Positions 32,573-45,422 of a DNA stretch of 64,000 bases are shown in pieces. Every line of letters begins with the position of its first letter. The stretch's first letter is position 1. The notes under the pieces are model-generated. The model had not been told where the DNA came from. It searched no databases and saw only the letters and a list, made by a program, of their open reading frames with translations. Made by a program: the position numbers and the translations under genes. The stretch is from an uncultured Pelagibacteraceae bacterium (GTDB lineage Bacteria > Pseudomonadota > Alphaproteobacteria > Pelagibacterales > Pelagibacteraceae), in assembly GCA_902525625.1 (NCBI GenBank), contig CABZHM010000004.1, positions 1 to 64,000 on the forward strand, written 5' to 3'.

Positions 32573-34108
32573 TTATGAATTAAAAGTTTGTTTTAGCTGT
32601 TTTATTACTTCTATTAATTTTTGTTCTGAATCTTCCTCAAGTTTACCTGAGCTTAAAATAGACTCTATGATTTCTGGCTTCTCAGATTTACATTTATCAA
32701 TTATTTTATTTTCATAATTTGCAATTTCTTTTAGCTCTATGTCATCTAGATAACCTTTAACACCACAAAACACTGAAATTACCTGCTCAGCCACGGTCAT
32801 TGGGGAATATTGTTTCTGTTTAAGTAGCTCTGTAAGCTTTGACCCTCTATTAAGTAATTGTTGAGTTGATGCATCTAAGTCAGAACCAAATTGTGCAAAA
32901 GCTGCCATTTCTCTATATTGTGCCAATTCTAGTTTCATTGAGCCAGAAACTTTTTTCATAGCTTTTGTTTGCGCTGCAGATCCAACTCTCGAAACTGAAA
33001 GCCCTACATTTATAGCTGGTCTTATACCTTGATTAAAAAGTTCGGTTTCTAAAAATATTTGTCCATCCGTTATCGAAATCACATTTGTAGGTATGTAGGC
33101 GGAAACATCCCCACCTTGTGTTTCTATAATTGGTAATGCTGTTAAAGAACCACCGCCATGTTCGTCACTTAGCTTAGCAGCTCTTTCGAGTAATCTGCTA
33201 TGAAGGTAAAATACATCTCCAGGATATGCCTCCCTTCCTGGTGGCCTTCTTAAAATCAAGGACATTTGTCTATAAGCAACAGCTTGCTTTGAAAGATCGT
33301 CATAGATTATTAGTGCATGCATTCCATTATCTCTGAAATATTCACCCATAGCACAACCAGTGTACGGAGCTAAAAATTGCAAAGGAGCTGAATCTGATGC
33401 TGTGGCTGCAACAATTGTAGTGTATTCCATTGCTCCAGCCTCTTCCAAAGTTTTTTGAATTTGTCTAACAGTTGATCTTTTTTGACCTACAGCTACGTAA
33501 ATACAATATAATTTTTGTTTTTCATCATCCGACTCATTAATTTTCTTTTGATTAATTATTGCATCAACAGCAACTGCTGTTTTACCAGTTTGTCTATCTC
33601 CAATAATTAATTCTCTTTGACCTCTTCCAATTGGCACTAAGCTATCGATAGATTTTAGACCAGTCTGCATCGGTTCACTAACAGATTGACGAGGTATTAT
33701 ACCTGGTGCCTTTACCTCCACCCTACTTTTCTTAACACCTTTATCTAAAGCCCCTTTTCCATCGATTGGATTCCCAAGTCCATCTACCACTCGTCCCAAT
33801 AATTCTTTTCCAACTGGAGTATCAACAATACTTCCTGTTCTCTTAACTATATCGCCTTCTTTAATATTTCTGTCATCACCAAAAATAACAACTCCAACAT
33901 TTTCACTTTCTAAATTAAGTGCCATGCCTTTCGACCCGTCAATAAACTCAACCATTTCACCAGCTTGAACGTTATCCAGTCCATAAATTCTAGCAATACC
34001 ATCTCCAACTGATAGAACTTGCCCTACTTCAGATACCTCTGCTTTTTCTCCAAAATTTTTGATTTGTTCTTTTAATATTTTTGTTACTTCTGAGGGATTA
34101 ATTTCCAT
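32573..34108 (-). CDS. atpA: F1F0 ATP synthase alpha subunit
   Basis: [88 protein letters not shown]. Confidence 0.99.
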   Translation of the reverse strand: MEINPSEVTKILKEQIKNFGEKAEVSEVGQVLSVGDGIARIYGLDNVQAGEMVEFIDGSKGMALNLESENVGVVIFGDDRNIKEGDIVKRTGSIVDTPVGKELLGRVVDGLGNPIDGKGALDKGVKKSRVEVKAPGIIPRQSVSEPMQTGLKSIDSLVPIGRGQRELIIGDRQTGKTAVAVDAIINQKKINESDDEKQKLYCIYVAVGQKRSTVRQIQKTLEEAGAMEYTTIVAATASDSAPLQFLAPYTGCAMGEYFRDNGMHALIIYDDLSKQAVAYRQMSLILRRPPGREAYPGDVFYLHSRLLERAAKLSDEHGGGSLTALPIIETQGGDVSAYIPTNVISITDGQIFLETELFNQGIRPAINVGLSVSRVGSAAQTKAMKKVSGSMKLELAQYREMAAFAQFGSDLDASTQQLLNRGSKLTELLKQKQYSPMTVAEQVISVFCGVKGYLDDIELKEIANYENKIIDKCKSEKPEIIESILSSGKLEEDSEQKLIEVIKQLKQTFNS

Positions 34109-34109
34109 A

Positions 34110-34667
34110 TCATGCCTTCATCATTTTATTTTCTATTTGTTGTAATTTATTTTTAATTGAAGAGTCAATCATTGTGCTGCCTACTTGTACAATTAATCCT
34201 CCAATTAAACTTTCATCATATTTATAATCTAATTTTATCTTTGAGGTGAAATGTTTAGATAACTCATCTTTAATATTATTTATTTCATCATTTGACAGAT
34301 TTTTTGCAGATCTAATTTCTGTTTTTAACTCTCCTCTTTTTTCTGAGCAAATTTCAATAAAATTGTTTAATATTTGCTCTATAAAGAAAAAACGTTTTTT
34401 TATTACCAGGAAAGTTGTGAAATTTTTTAATAGGTTTTTAATTTTCAAGTAATCAAAAATTTTACTAATTGCATTTTTTAAATCGCGCTGACTTACTGTG
34501 GGATCTTTAATTAGTTTATTAAAATCTTGACTGGTTTCAATTAAGTCTAAAACTGATAATACATTTGTCTCAATTTGAGAAAGAAGATTTGATTCCTCTG
34601 CTAACTCGTACAAAGCAAGAGAATATCTATTAGCTGAAGTGATTGAAAAACCTTTATTTTTAGTCAA
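34110..34667 (-). CDS. atpH: F1F0 ATP synthase delta subunit (TTG start)
   Basis: [54 protein letters not shown]. Confidence 0.93.
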   Translation of the reverse strand: MTKNKGFSITSANRYSLALYELAEESNLLSQIETNVLSVLDLIETSQDFNKLIKDPTVSQRDLKNAISKIFDYLKIKNLLKNFTTFLVIKKRFFFIEQILNNFIEICSEKRGELKTEIRSAKNLSNDEINNIKDELSKHFTSKIKLDYKYDESLIGGLIVQVGSTMIDSSIKNKLQQIENKMMKA

Positions 34668-34713
34668 TTTATTACCTTTTTAATGTACGTGATTAATTTT
34701 AAAAAACAGGATT

Positions 34714-34742
34714 TAATTAACACATGCCATAAAACTCTTCAA
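34714..34742 (-). promoter_or_regulatory. Candidate promoter for the atp operon
   Basis: On the minus strand TTGAAG (34742-34737), 17-nt spacer, TAATTA (34719-34714), about 50 nt before the atpH start. Confidence 0.4.
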
Positions 34743-34777
34743 GTAACACCTTAGCAAAAAAATGTTTTTTTTAGGGG

Positions 34778-36733
34778 TTAATTGAAGCTTATTGGATCAA
34801 CATCAACTGAAAGTTTTATTCCTGGTAAAAATTTATATTTGTTGATTACGGCAGATAGAGATTTCTGTAATTTCAAGTTCTTGGGCCCTCTAATTAACAA
34901 TCTAACTCGATACCTTCCTTTTAATCTAAATATCGGCGCATTTACAGGCCCTAAAACTTTACCAATTAGTTTATTCTTCAAAAATAATTTAAATTTAATA
35001 GCTTCTTTTTCTAATTTATTTTCATTTGGTCCAGTTAAAATGAGAGAGATAAATCTTTGAAAAGGAGGCAAATTATTTTTTTTTCTTATTTCTACTTCTT
35101 TTTCTAAAAAGATGTCTGGATTTTTATTAGTTATGTCATTAATTATTGTTGAATTATAATTATAAGTCTGAAAATACACAGTTGAGGATTGTCCAGTGCG
35201 TCCCGCTCTTCCAGATAATTGATGATAGAGTTGTAAGTTTTTTTCTGCTCCTCTTAAATCGTGACCATGGGATGATAAATCAATGTCAAAAACAACTATA
35301 CAATTAAGATGCGGAAAATGGAATCCTTTCGAAATTAATTGGGTTCCAACCAAAATTTCAATTTCATTATTAATAATTTTTTCTAGTTTTTCTTTTGAGC
35401 CTTTTTTATTCATTGTATCACTAGAAAAAATTTCTATTTTTTTATTCGGAAATTTTTTTTTAACTTCTTCTGTAATTCTTTCTACTCCTGGTCCACTAAA
35501 CATAAAGTCACAATTTCCATCTTGAGAGCAGCTTCTGATTAAAGAGGTTTTGAATCCACAATAATGACATAATAAATTATTTTTAATTTTATGATAAACC
35601 AAATTTATTGAACAATTCGGACATGAAAAACTACTTAAACATTTTTTACATAAAACATTTGGTGAAAAACCCCTCCTGTTTAAAAAAAATAAAACTTGAT
35701 CTTTCTTTTCAAGATGAAAATTGACTTTCTGAATTATTTCTTTTGATAGCCAAGACTGCTTTTGTAATCTAACATGATTTAAGTTTATGATTTCAAAATT
35801 TGGTAAAGAAGCGTTTTGATATCTTTGCTCAAGTCTTGAAAAGTTATATTTTTTTTTTTTAATATTTTCATATGTTTCTACAGATGGAACAGATGTAATT
35901 AAATTTATCGGAATTTTTTCAAATGATGCTCTTGAGATGGCCATATCCCTAGCATGATATATTACCCCTTCATCTTGTTTGTATGATTGATCATGTTCTT
36001 CATCAACGATAATTAATCCCAAATTTTTAAATGGTAGAAATAATGATGATCTTGCTCCGATTACAACACTTATTTTCCCCCTAATGATACCGTTCCATAT
36101 AATTTTTTTATTTTTTTTTGTAATACCTGAATGCCAAATTGCAGGCTTAAACTTAAAAAATTCTATAAATTTCTTCTCAAATTGACTAGTTAGACCAATT
36201 TCTGGTAACAGGATTAAACCTTGGAAACCCTTATTTAAAATATTTTTTAAAGCTTCAAAGTATACGAATGTTTTGCCAGATCCCGTTGTACCCTGTAAAA
36301 CATGTACATTGAATTTCTCATTAGAACTATTTATCTGTTGCAATGACTTATTTTGATCATTCGTTAAATTAATAAGATTGTCATGACGATTAAAAATTAA
36401 ACTATCATAAAATTTTTGATCGGTACTCTTTAGATCTTTGCTGCTTATCAAAACAAGCTTTAGAGCCATACCTTTTGGCACAATATTATATTCTGAAAAC
36501 CAGTTTAAAAAGTCTAATGTACTTTTTTTTAAACTTGGAATATCCAATTTACTGATAATTTTTTTAATTTTAAATTTTTTTGAACTATTTTTTTCAAAGT
36601 CATCCCAAACAACACCTGTAATCTTAGTCTTACCAAAGGGGACTTCAACAAAATCTCCAATTTTTAATTTAATATCACTCTCATAAGTAAATGGGTGATT
36701 AAATATATTTGGTAACAGAATCGGGAATTTCAT
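34778..36733 (-). CDS. priA: Primosomal protein N' (PriA helicase)
   Basis: MKFPILLPNIFNHPFTY start, GTTGSGKTFVYFEAL, VDEEHDQSYKQDEG, zinc-binding cysteines (CKKCLSSFSCPNCS, CHYCG), GAEKNLQLYHQLSGRAGR. Start moved from the ORF track, whose extension overlaps lpd. Confidence 0.95.
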   Translation of the reverse strand: MKFPILLPNIFNHPFTYESDIKLKIGDFVEVPFGKTKITGVVWDDFEKNSSKKFKIKKIISKLDIPSLKKSTLDFLNWFSEYNIVPKGMALKLVLISSKDLKSTDQKFYDSLIFNRHDNLINLTNDQNKSLQQINSSNEKFNVHVLQGTTGSGKTFVYFEALKNILNKGFQGLILLPEIGLTSQFEKKFIEFFKFKPAIWHSGITKKNKKIIWNGIIRGKISVVIGARSSLFLPFKNLGLIIVDEEHDQSYKQDEGVIYHARDMAISRASFEKIPINLITSVPSVETYENIKKKKYNFSRLEQRYQNASLPNFEIINLNHVRLQKQSWLSKEIIQKVNFHLEKKDQVLFFLNRRGFSPNVLCKKCLSSFSCPNCSINLVYHKIKNNLLCHYCGFKTSLIRSCSQDGNCDFMFSGPGVERITEEVKKKFPNKKIEIFSSDTMNKKGSKEKLEKIINNEIEILVGTQLISKGFHFPHLNCIVVFDIDLSSHGHDLRGAEKNLQLYHQLSGRAGRTGQSSTVYFQTYNYNSTIINDITNKNPDIFLEKEVEIRKKNNLPPFQRFISLILTGPNENKLEKEAIKFKLFLKNKLIGKVLGPVNAPIFRLKGRYRVRLLIRGPKNLKLQKSLSAVINKYKFLPGIKLSVDVDPISFN

Positions 36734-36755
36734 TTTTAGATAATATGAAAATTTT

Positions 36756-38156
36756 TTAAGAGTGTATTGCTCTTTTATCAACAGATAAAGCTGCCTCTTT
36801 AACTGCTTCAGAGAATGTAGGATGTGCATGGCATGTTCTTGCAATATCTTCTGAACTAGCTCCAAATTCCATTGCAATTCCTATTTCAGCAATCAATTCA
36901 CCAGCGTGAGGCCCTATTAAATGTGCTCCTAAAACCTTATCTGTTTTTTCATCCGCTAAAATTTTAACAAAGCCTTCGGTATCATCAATAGCCTTTGCTC
37001 TTGAATTCGCCATAAATGAAAATTTTCCAATTTTATATTTAATGTTCAAATCATTTAGTTGTTCTTCAGTTTTACCTATCGATGCAACTTCTGGTGTTGT
37101 ATAAATTACACCTGGAATAGTATCATAATTTACATGTCCTGATTGTCCCGCAATATTTTCAGCAACTGCAATACCCTCATCTTCAGCTTTATGTGCAAGC
37201 ATTGGTCCACTAATAACATCACCTATAGCATAAATATTATTTAAATTTGTTTTAAAATTCTTATCGGTTGATATTCTATTTTTATCATCTAAATTTAGTC
37301 CAATCTTTTCTAAATTAAGTCCTTCGGTATTTGGTTTTCTACCCACCGAAACTAGAACAACTTCACAATCAAAATCTTTTTTATTTCCATCTTTGTCAGT
37401 TGTTGAGATAACTGCACTAGAATTTTTTTTTGTAATTTGATCGACTTTATGTTGCATATGAAACTTTATCCCTTGTTTTTTTAAAATTTTCATAAATTCG
37501 TTAGAGATTTCTTTATCCATTCCTGGGGTAATATGATCTAAAAACTCAACTACATGAACTTCAGCTCCTAACCTTGACCAGACAGATCCCATTTCCAAAC
37601 CTATATACCCACCACCTACTACTACCATTTTTTTTGGGACTTTATCTAATTTTAATACACCGGTTGATGAGACTATTATTTTTTCATCAAAATCAATACC
37701 TGGTAGAGATGTAGGGATTGAACCCGTTGCAATAATAATCTTTTCAGCAAATATTGATATCTCATTTTTATTTACATCTTTGATAGAAATTTCATTTCTG
37801 GATTTAAAACTTCCAATACCTTTAAAATAAGTCACATCATTTTTTTTAAGCAAAAATTCGACACCTTTTGTCAAAACAGTCACTGCCTTTTCTTTACTTT
37901 TCATCATTTTGTTTAAATTTAGTTTTACTTCGCCGACTTCAATACCTTTATTTGATAAATTTTTTACTTTATGAAATTCCTCTGACAAATTTAATAAACT
38001 TTTTGATGGGATACATCCTACATTTAAACAAGTGCCACCAAGAGATCCTCTTGACTCTATACAGGCCGTTTTCATACCCAATTGTGCAAGTCTAATTGCA
38101 CACACATACCCTCCTGGTCCACCTCCAATTACAACTGCTTGAAATTTATCTGCCAT
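36756..38156 (-). CDS. lpdA: Dihydrolipoamide dehydrogenase
   Basis: VIGGGPGGYVCAIRLAQLGMKTACIE, GGTCLNVGCIPSKSLL, AIGDVISGPMLAHKAEDEGIAVAENI, CHAHPTFSEAVKEAAL. Confidence 0.98.
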   Translation of the reverse strand: MADKFQAVVIGGGPGGYVCAIRLAQLGMKTACIESRGSLGGTCLNVGCIPSKSLLNLSEEFHKVKNLSNKGIEVGEVKLNLNKMMKSKEKAVTVLTKGVEFLLKKNDVTYFKGIGSFKSRNEISIKDVNKNEISIFAEKIIIATGSIPTSLPGIDFDEKIIVSSTGVLKLDKVPKKMVVVGGGYIGLEMGSVWSRLGAEVHVVEFLDHITPGMDKEISNEFMKILKKQGIKFHMQHKVDQITKKNSSAVISTTDKDGNKKDFDCEVVLVSVGRKPNTEGLNLEKIGLNLDDKNRISTDKNFKTNLNNIYAIGDVISGPMLAHKAEDEGIAVAENIAGQSGHVNYDTIPGVIYTTPEVASIGKTEEQLNDLNIKYKIGKFSFMANSRAKAIDDTEGFVKILADEKTDKVLGAHLIGPHAGELIAEIGIAMEFGASSEDIARTCHAHPTFSEAVKEAALSVDKRAIHS

Positions 38157-39455
38157 TTAAATATCTAAAAATAGCCTTCTTGGATCTTCTAAATTTTCTT
38201 TTATCATTTTTAAAAAAGAAACTGACTCTTTGCCGTCGATAATTCTATGATCATAAGATAAAGCTAGATACATAACTGGTCTAATCTTAATTTCACCATC
38301 AATTACTACAGGTCTATCAACAATATTGTGCATACCTAAAACACCGGATTGAGGTAAATTCAATATGGGTGTTGATAACATTGAGCCATAAACTCCTCCA
38401 TTACTTATTGTAAAAGTTCCTCCTTGAAGATCTTCAATATTAAGTTTACCACTTTTTGCTTTATCGGATATTGCCTTAATATTTTTTTCAATATCTGCGA
38501 ATGACATTACATCAGCATCTTTTAAAACAGGAACAACAAGCCCTTTTTCTGTACCTACTGCGAAGCTAATATTATAATAGTTTTTATAAATAATTTCGTC
38601 ACCTTCGATCTCAGCATTTACAGCAGGAAAGTTTTTTAATGCCACGATAGAGGCTTTTACAAAAAAAGACATCATTCCTAATTTTATTCCAAATCGATTT
38701 TGAAAATCATCTTGATTATTTTTTCTCATATTAATTATGTTGGTCATGTCTACCTCGTTAAAAGTAGTTAATAATGCAGCGTTTTCTTGAGCTTGTTTTA
38801 ATCTTTTAGCAATCGTTTGTCTTAGTCTTGTCATTTTAATTCGCTCTTCTTGACCATATTTTGCCTTTCTTTCAGAAGGTGGAGGATTTTTGCTCATCAA
38901 ATTAATTAAATCACCTTTTAATAATCGGCCATCTTTTCCTGAACCTTTTACAAAGTCTAAGTTAATATTATTTTCTTTAACAATTTTTCTAACCGCTGGA
39001 GATAGCACTTGCTCATTCGATGTCTGTTTTGAAACTGACTTATCTTTTACTTCTTCAGTCAAAATAAGTGGCTGCTCTTGTTGCTCTAACTCTTCTGTCA
39101 CTTCATTTGTTAACAACTCAAACTCTTTTTCTTGTGTGGTTTCTAAACTTGATATTTTATATTCCTTTGTAGTTGGTTTTATCTTGTTAATTTTTTCTTC
39201 CTCTTGGGAGCTATCTTTAACTTCTTTTATTATTCCTAAATTTGCTCCGACCTCTACAACTGCACCGTCCTTTGAAATAATTTCTGTCAAAATACCTGTG
39301 ATTGGTGATGGAACCTCTAGATTCACTTTATCTGTTTCTAACTCAACGATAGGTTCGTCTGCATCAACCTTATCACCCTCAATTTTGAGCCACTTAGATA
39401 CTGTTGCCTCAGTAATACTCTCACCTAATACAGGAACTAAAATTTTTTCACTCAT
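38157..39455 (-). CDS. sucB: 2-oxoglutarate dehydrogenase E2 (dihydrolipoamide succinyltransferase)
   Basis: Lipoyl motif [16 protein letters not shown]3-binding [16 protein letters not shown], catalytic [16 protein letters not shown]. Confidence 0.97.
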   Translation of the reverse strand: MSEKILVPVLGESITEATVSKWLKIEGDKVDADEPIVELETDKVNLEVPSPITGILTEIISKDGAVVEVGANLGIIKEVKDSSQEEEKINKIKPTTKEYKISSLETTQEKEFELLTNEVTEELEQQEQPLILTEEVKDKSVSKQTSNEQVLSPAVRKIVKENNINLDFVKGSGKDGRLLKGDLINLMSKNPPPSERKAKYGQEERIKMTRLRQTIAKRLKQAQENAALLTTFNEVDMTNIINMRKNNQDDFQNRFGIKLGMMSFFVKASIVALKNFPAVNAEIEGDEIIYKNYYNISFAVGTEKGLVVPVLKDADVMSFADIEKNIKAISDKAKSGKLNIEDLQGGTFTISNGGVYGSMLSTPILNLPQSGVLGMHNIVDRPVVIDGEIKIRPVMYLALSYDHRIIDGKESVSFLKMIKENLEDPRRLFLDI

Positions 39456-39461
39456 TATTTA

Positions 39462-42380
39462 TCAATCAAAAACTTTCTTTATTATTTCTTGTTGTTGAGA
39501 AATATGTCTTTTAACATATCCTGTTGCTGGTGATGCATCAGAATTTCTCCCAATATAATAAACTTTGTTATTATTAGCTTTTATATTATCTAATGTCCAT
39601 TGGATATAGTCTCTAACTGAAAACCAAGCTCCCATATTTTTTGGTTCTTCCTGGCACCAGTAAAAATTAGCATTCTTAGCATAAGGTTTCAGTTCCTCTG
39701 CAAGAGCTTTAACTGGAAATGGATAAAGTTGTTCAATTCTATAAAATATAATATCATCCTTTTTTAATTTTTCTCTAGCCTCAAGTAAATCAAAATAAAT
39801 TTTTCCAGAACAAATGATCACTTTTTTAATTAACTTTTTATTTTTTAATTTAATAAAACCTTTTATTTTTGGATCAACTGCATGATCCCATAAAACTCTG
39901 TGAAATGAGTTGCTTCTACTGAAATCATCTAAATCTGAAACACAATGCTTATGCCTTAAAAGAGACTTTGGTGTCATAATTACTAACGGTTTTCGAAAAT
40001 CTCTGTGCATTTGTCTTCTCAAAGCATGAAAATAGTTAGCTGGGGTTGTACAATTCATAATCTGCAAATTATCATTTGAACATAATTGCAAAAATCTTTC
40101 CAATCTTGCTGATGAATGCTCTGGTCCTTGTCCCTCATATCCATGAGGTAATAACATTACTATACCAGATGCTCTATTCCATTTTCTTTCTCCAGATGCA
40201 ATAAATTGATCGATTACCACTTGAGCTCCATTAGCAAAATCACCAAATTGAGCCTCCCAAAGAGTAAGAGTATTTGGTTCTACAAGACTGTAACCATATT
40301 CAAAACCTAAAACTGCAAGTTCTGATAAAAAGCTGTCTACTACTTCAAATTGTTTTTGATTTTTAGAAATATTATTGAGTGGAACATACCTAGAATTATC
40401 CATTTGATTCCTTAGAACAGAATGTCTTTGACTAAAAGTCCCTCTACCAGAATCTTGCCCTACAAGTCTGACTGGATATCCTTCCTCGAGTAAAGATCCG
40501 AATGCAAGAGCTTCTGCAGAAGACCAATCAATTCTAGTGCCTTTTTCAATACTATCTTTTCTGGCATTAAATATTTTAGAGATAGTTTTGTGAATATTTT
40601 TTTCCTTGGGAATAACATTTATTCTATTTGAAATTATTTTTAATTTATTTTTTTCATAGCCAGTTATGCCTCTTTTATCTTTACCTTTTTCAGGCTTATA
40701 TCTTGACCATGTTCCTTCAAACCATTCTATTTTAGGTTTATAATCTTTTGCACTCTTATATTGTTCATCAAGCAAATCCTTAAATGATTTGATGTTTTGA
40801 TTTAATAATTCCTGTGTTATAGAGTTTTCATTTACAAGTTTACTTCCATAAATTTTATAAACGCTGGGGTGTGATCTAATTTTTTTATACATTAAAGGTT
40901 GGGTAAATGAAGGCTCATCTCCTTCATTATGTCCAAACCTTCTGTAACAAATTAAGTCCACTACTACGTCTCTGTTAAACATTAATCGAAATTCTGTTGC
41001 TATTCTGGTCGCATAAACAACCGCTTCTGGATCGTCTCCATTAACATGAAGGATCGGTGCTTCTACCATTTTTGCAACATCTGATGGATAAGGTGAGGAC
41101 CTAGCAAACCTTGGGCTAGTAGTAAATCCTATTTGATTATTAACAATAATATGAATTGTTCCACCAGTATTATGTCCTGGTAATCCAGACATTGCAAAAC
41201 ATTCAGCTACAACTCCTTGACCAGCAAAAGCTGCATCTCCATGAATAAGAATAGGTATTACTTTATTTCTCTGTTTATCTTTATGGAAAAATTGTTTGGC
41301 TCTTGTCTGTCCTAAAACCACTGGATTAACAGCTTCTAAATGAGAAGGGTTGTCTGTTAAACTTACATGAACCGAATTTCCATCAAATTCTCTATCTGAT
41401 GATGCTCCAAGATGATATTTGACGTCTCCAGCACTATCTTCAGTATCAGAACTAAACTCACCAGCAAATTCATTAAAAATTCTTTTATAAGATTTTTGTA
41501 GAACATTTGCTAAAACATTAAGTCTGCCTCTATGAGACATACCTATCTTAACTTCTTTTATATTATTTTGCCCGCCAATTTTTATTATTTGTTCAAGGGC
41601 AGGTATTAGACTTTCCCCACCATCTAAACCAAATCTTTTTGTCCCTACATATTTAGTAGCTAAAAATTTTTCGAATCCTTCTGCCTGTACTAATTTATTT
41701 AAAATTGCCTCCTTACCATTTTTTGTAAACTGAAGTGCATTTGTATCTTGCTCTATTCTGTCTCTAAACCACTTTCTTTCTACTGGATTTGAAATATGCA
41801 TAAACTCATAACCTATTTTCCCACAATAGGTTTTCTTCATAAATTTAAGTATCTCCCTTATATTTGCATATCTACGATTGATCACTCCATTTAGAAAAAT
41901 TTTCTTTTCATAATTTTCTTTTTTAAAGCCGTAAAATTCTGGGTGAAGTTCATCTAAATATTCTGATTCTCTCATTTCTAAAGGATCAAGATCCGCTAAT
42001 AGATGGCCCCTTAATCTATATGCTCTGATTAATGCTACAGCGCTGATAGAATCCTTGTTTGAGTCAGCAAGTAATTGAAAGTTAAATTTTTCTGAAGAAT
42101 CTAATTTAGTATTTTCAACATAACTTTTATTTTGCTCTTCTATTTTCTTTTGTAATTCATCGATATTTATCTTTTTTTTAACCGGTCCCCAAGATGGACC
42201 ATTAATTTCTTTTGCAATTACATTTAGTTCTTCACCAATACCCTCAAAATAATTTGCCCAACTTTCTGGAAGATCTGTGTCTTTATTAATAAATTTTAAA
42301 TACATCTCTTCTATGAATGCACTATTAGACTTATTTAAAAATGAAGTTTTTTCAAAATCGAGATTTTTTGATGAAGACAT
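39462..42380 (-). CDS. sucA: 2-oxoglutarate dehydrogenase E1
   Basis: IGMSHRGRLNVLANVL, GASSDREFDGNSVHVSLTDNPSHLEAVNPVVLG, FGHNEGDEPSFTQPLMY, RYVPLNNI, LPHGYEGQGPEHSSARLERFLQL. Confidence 0.98.
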   Translation of the reverse strand: MSSSKNLDFEKTSFLNKSNSAFIEEMYLKFINKDTDLPESWANYFEGIGEELNVIAKEINGPSWGPVKKKINIDELQKKIEEQNKSYVENTKLDSSEKFNFQLLADSNKDSISAVALIRAYRLRGHLLADLDPLEMRESEYLDELHPEFYGFKKENYEKKIFLNGVINRRYANIREILKFMKKTYCGKIGYEFMHISNPVERKWFRDRIEQDTNALQFTKNGKEAILNKLVQAEGFEKFLATKYVGTKRFGLDGGESLIPALEQIIKIGGQNNIKEVKIGMSHRGRLNVLANVLQKSYKRIFNEFAGEFSSDTEDSAGDVKYHLGASSDREFDGNSVHVSLTDNPSHLEAVNPVVLGQTRAKQFFHKDKQRNKVIPILIHGDAAFAGQGVVAECFAMSGLPGHNTGGTIHIIVNNQIGFTTSPRFARSSPYPSDVAKMVEAPILHVNGDDPEAVVYATRIATEFRLMFNRDVVVDLICYRRFGHNEGDEPSFTQPLMYKKIRSHPSVYKIYGSKLVNENSITQELLNQNIKSFKDLLDEQYKSAKDYKPKIEWFEGTWSRYKPEKGKDKRGITGYEKNKLKIISNRINVIPKEKNIHKTISKIFNARKDSIEKGTRIDWSSAEALAFGSLLEEGYPVRLVGQDSGRGTFSQRHSVLRNQMDNSRYVPLNNISKNQKQFEVVDSFLSELAVLGFEYGYSLVEPNTLTLWEAQFGDFANGAQVVIDQFIASGERKWNRASGIVMLLPHGYEGQGPEHSSARLERFLQLCSNDNLQIMNCTTPANYFHALRRQMHRDFRKPLVIMTPKSLLRHKHCVSDLDDFSRSNSFHRVLWDHAVDPKIKGFIKLKNKKLIKKVIICSGKIYFDLLEAREKLKKDDIIFYRIEQLYPFPVKALAEELKPYAKNANFYWCQEEPKNMGAWFSVRDYIQWTLDNIKANNNKVYYIGRNSDASPATGYVKRHISQQQEIIKKVFD

Positions 42381-42414
42381 CTTTTAATTTAATATATCTC
42401 TCTAATATTATTTT

Positions 42415-43290
42415 TCAATTAGACAGTTTATTAAATAAAGTTTTTCCAATAATTGATGGTGATTTAGCAACAGTAATACCACATTCTTCCATTTTTTTAA
42501 TTTTATCTTCGGCTCCACCTTTACCGCCTGAAATAATAGCGCCGGCATGCCCCATTCTTCTGCCTGGAGGGGCGGTAATTCCTGCAATAAACCCAACTAT
42601 TGGCTTTTTGATCTTGTGATTTTTTACAAATTCAGCAGCTTCTTCTTCAGCAGTTCCTCCAATTTCACCAATCATTAAAATAGACTCTGTTTCATCATCG
42701 TTTAAAAATAAATCTAAACAATCTATAAAATTTGTTCCGTTTATAGGATCTCCACCAATGCCTATACAAGTTGATTGACCAAGTCCATTCTCAGTTGTTT
42801 GAGCCACTGCTTCATATGTTAATGTACCTGACCTTGATACAATTCCCACACTTCCTCTTTTATGAATATTAGCTGGCATAATTCCTATTTTACATTCATC
42901 TGGTGTAATTATTCCTGGACAATTAGGTCCAATCAATTTGCTATTTGAGCTACTCAACTTTTGTTTCACCTTAAGCATATCTTGGATTGGAATTCCCTCT
43001 GTTATGCAAACAATTAGTGGGATTGATGCATCAATTGCTTCAATAATTGCTTCTGCTGCAAACTTAGCTGGTACATAAATCATAGTTGCATCTGCTCCTA
43101 CTTCATTTTTTGCATCTAATACACTATTAAAAACTGGTTTATCTAAATGTCTTTGCCCACCTTTCTTTGGTGTAACTCCACCAACAAGATTGGTTCCATA
43201 TTTTAAAGCTTGTTCTGAATGGAAAGTTCCATGCGCACCAGTAAATCCCTGACAAATTACTTTAGTATTCTTATTTACTAAAACTGACAT
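42415..43290 (-). CDS. sucD: Succinyl-CoA synthetase alpha subunit
   Basis: [81 protein letters not shown]. Confidence 0.98.
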   Translation of the reverse strand: MSVLVNKNTKVICQGFTGAHGTFHSEQALKYGTNLVGGVTPKKGGQRHLDKPVFNSVLDAKNEVGADATMIYVPAKFAAEAIIEAIDASIPLIVCITEGIPIQDMLKVKQKLSSSNSKLIGPNCPGIITPDECKIGIMPANIHKRGSVGIVSRSGTLTYEAVAQTTENGLGQSTCIGIGGDPINGTNFIDCLDLFLNDDETESILMIGEIGGTAEEEAAEFVKNHKIKKPIVGFIAGITAPPGRRMGHAGAIISGGKGGAEDKIKKMEECGITVAKSPSIIGKTLFNKLSN

Positions 43291-43291
43291 A

Positions 43292-44452
43292 TCATTTTAT
43301 TGCTTCAACAATTTTTTTAGCTGCATCATCTAAATTTTCTGCAGAAATTAATTTTAATCCAGAATTATCAAGAATTTCTTTGCCTTCTTTAAAATTCGTA
43401 CCTGCTAATCGTACAACTAAAGGAACACTTATACTAATTTCCTTAGCTGCATCAACTACCCCTTGAGCAAGAATATCACATCTCATAATTCCTCCAAAAA
43501 TATTTATTAAAATACCTTTAACATTTTTATCCAAGAGTATTATTTTTAATGCGGCTGATACTTTTTCTTTAGATGCTCCACCACCCACATCTAAAAAATT
43601 TGCTGGCTCTTCACCATACAATTTAATAATATCCATAGTTGCCATAGCTAATCCTGCTCCATTAACCATACAACCGATACTTCCATTTAACTTGATATAA
43701 GCTAAATTGTACTTACTAGCCTCTAGCTCGGTAGGATCTTCTTCATTTAAATCTCTTAACTCAATAATTTCTGGATGTCTGAATAAAGCGTTCGAGTCGA
43801 AATTAACTTTGGCATCTAAACAAACCATTTTTTCCTCTTTTGTCAAAATTAATGGATTTACTTCAACCATGCTTGCATCTGTGCTCATAAACATTTTAAA
43901 TATTGATTTAATTAATGAAACTGATTGTTTTTGTGCATCATCTTTTAAATTAAAAATTTTAATTATTTTTTCGCAATCTAAGTCTGAAATTTCATCACCT
44001 ATATCAACTTTTGTAGTTATAATTTTTTCAGGTGAATTACTTGCAACTTCTTCAATATCCATTCCTCCCTGATCGCTTGATATAAAAGCAATTTTAGAGC
44101 TTGCCCTATCAACTAAACACGACAAGTAAAATTCTTTATCAATATTTGAAGATTCCTCTACATATAATCTTTTTACCTCTTTACCTTCAGGACTAGTTTG
44201 ATGGGTAACTAATTTTTTCCCAAGTAATTCTTTAGCTGCTACCGAAAGTTCCTCAATTGAGTTTACAATTTTTACACCACCAGCTTTTCCTCTGCCGCCA
44301 GCATGAATTTGCGCCTTAAGGACATATTTCTCAGTTTTTAGCGCTTTTGCTTTTTCAATGAGTTCATCAACACTAAATGCAAATACCCCTTTTGGTACTA
44401 CAGCTCCATATTTTTTTAAAATTTGTTTGGCTTGATGCTCGTGAATATTCAT
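43292..44452 (-). CDS. sucC: Succinyl-CoA synthetase beta subunit
   Basis: [77 protein letters not shown]. Confidence 0.98.
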   Translation of the reverse strand: MNIHEHQAKQILKKYGAVVPKGVFAFSVDELIEKAKALKTEKYVLKAQIHAGGRGKAGGVKIVNSIEELSVAAKELLGKKLVTHQTSPEGKEVKRLYVEESSNIDKEFYLSCLVDRASSKIAFISSDQGGMDIEEVASNSPEKIITTKVDIGDEISDLDCEKIIKIFNLKDDAQKQSVSLIKSIFKMFMSTDASMVEVNPLILTKEEKMVCLDAKVNFDSNALFRHPEIIELRDLNEEDPTELEASKYNLAYIKLNGSIGCMVNGAGLAMATMDIIKLYGEEPANFLDVGGGASKEKVSAALKIILLDKNVKGILINIFGGIMRCDILAQGVVDAAKEISISVPLVVRLAGTNFKEGKEILDNSGLKLISAENLDDAAKKIVEAIK

Positions 44453-44455
44453 TTA

Positions 44456-45418
44456 TTATTTAGATAAATCAGGATCTATTTTAGATGCAGCTTCCCATAG
44501 TGCTTTTACAGCATCTATTGAATGCATAAATTCTTTTTTTTCTTTTTCGTCTAAATTAATCTCTTGAATTTTTTCTACACCATCTTTCCCAATAACAACA
44601 GGAACACCAGCGTAAACATTTTGTACACCGTATTCTCCATTTAATTGCACAGCGCAAGGTAACAATTTTTTCTGATCATTTAAATAAGCCTCAGCCATTT
44701 GAACACCCGATGCTGCTGGTGCATAAAAGGCTGATCCTTTTTCCAAATATTTAACTATCTCAGCACCACCATCCCTTGTTCTTTGATTAATTTCCTCAAT
44801 TCTTTCTAAGGAGATCTTTCCCTCCTTTACAAGATCTATCAATGGTTTACCTGAGATTTTTGTAAATCTCGGCATTGGAACCATAGTGTCACCATGACCA
44901 CCCATAACCATTGCCTCAATTTCTCTTACCGGCACATTGAGTTCTAATGATAAAAATAGTTTGAATCTCGAGGTATCTAAAATACCTGCCATACCAACAA
45001 CTTTATTCGATGGTAAACCTGAAAATTTTTGAAATGCCATAACCATGACATCTAGAGGATTAGTAATGCAAATTACAAAAGCGTTAGGAGCATTTTTCTT
45101 TACCCCTTCAGCAACTTGCTTAATAATTTTCAAATTTATTCCAAGAAGATCATCTCGGCTCATTCCAGGTTTTCTTGGAACACCTGCTGTAATTATAATT
45201 ACATCTGAATCTTTTATAACCTCATAATTATCAGTTCCAGAAAATTTAACATTGAAACCATCTACAGATGAAGATTGTGCAATATCTAAAGCCTTTCCAT
45301 TTGCAATACCACTGGCTACATCAAATAAAACCACTTCATTAACTAATTCTTTTGTTCCTATTAAATGTGCAAGAGTTCCACCAATTTGTCCAGCTCCAAT
45401 CAAAGATATTTTACTCAT
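44456..45418 (-). CDS. mdh: Malate dehydrogenase
   Basis: [62 protein letters not shown]. Confidence 0.97.
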   Translation of the reverse strand: MSKISLIGAGQIGGTLAHLIGTKELVNEVVLFDVASGIANGKALDIAQSSSVDGFNVKFSGTDNYEVIKDSDVIIITAGVPRKPGMSRDDLLGINLKIIKQVAEGVKKNAPNAFVICITNPLDVMVMAFQKFSGLPSNKVVGMAGILDTSRFKLFLSLELNVPVREIEAMVMGGHGDTMVPMPRFTKISGKPLIDLVKEGKISLERIEEINQRTRDGGAEIVKYLEKGSAFYAPAASGVQMAEAYLNDQKKLLPCAVQLNGEYGVQNVYAGVPVVIGKDGVEKIQEINLDEKEKKEFMHSIDAVKALWEAASKIDPDLSK

Positions 45419-45422
45419 TTTA

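Noticed and set aside
34741-34777. A-run/T-run hairpin between priA and atpH as an intrinsic terminator
   Set aside because: The stem is only A-T pairs with no GC core; too weak to claim in such an AT-rich region.
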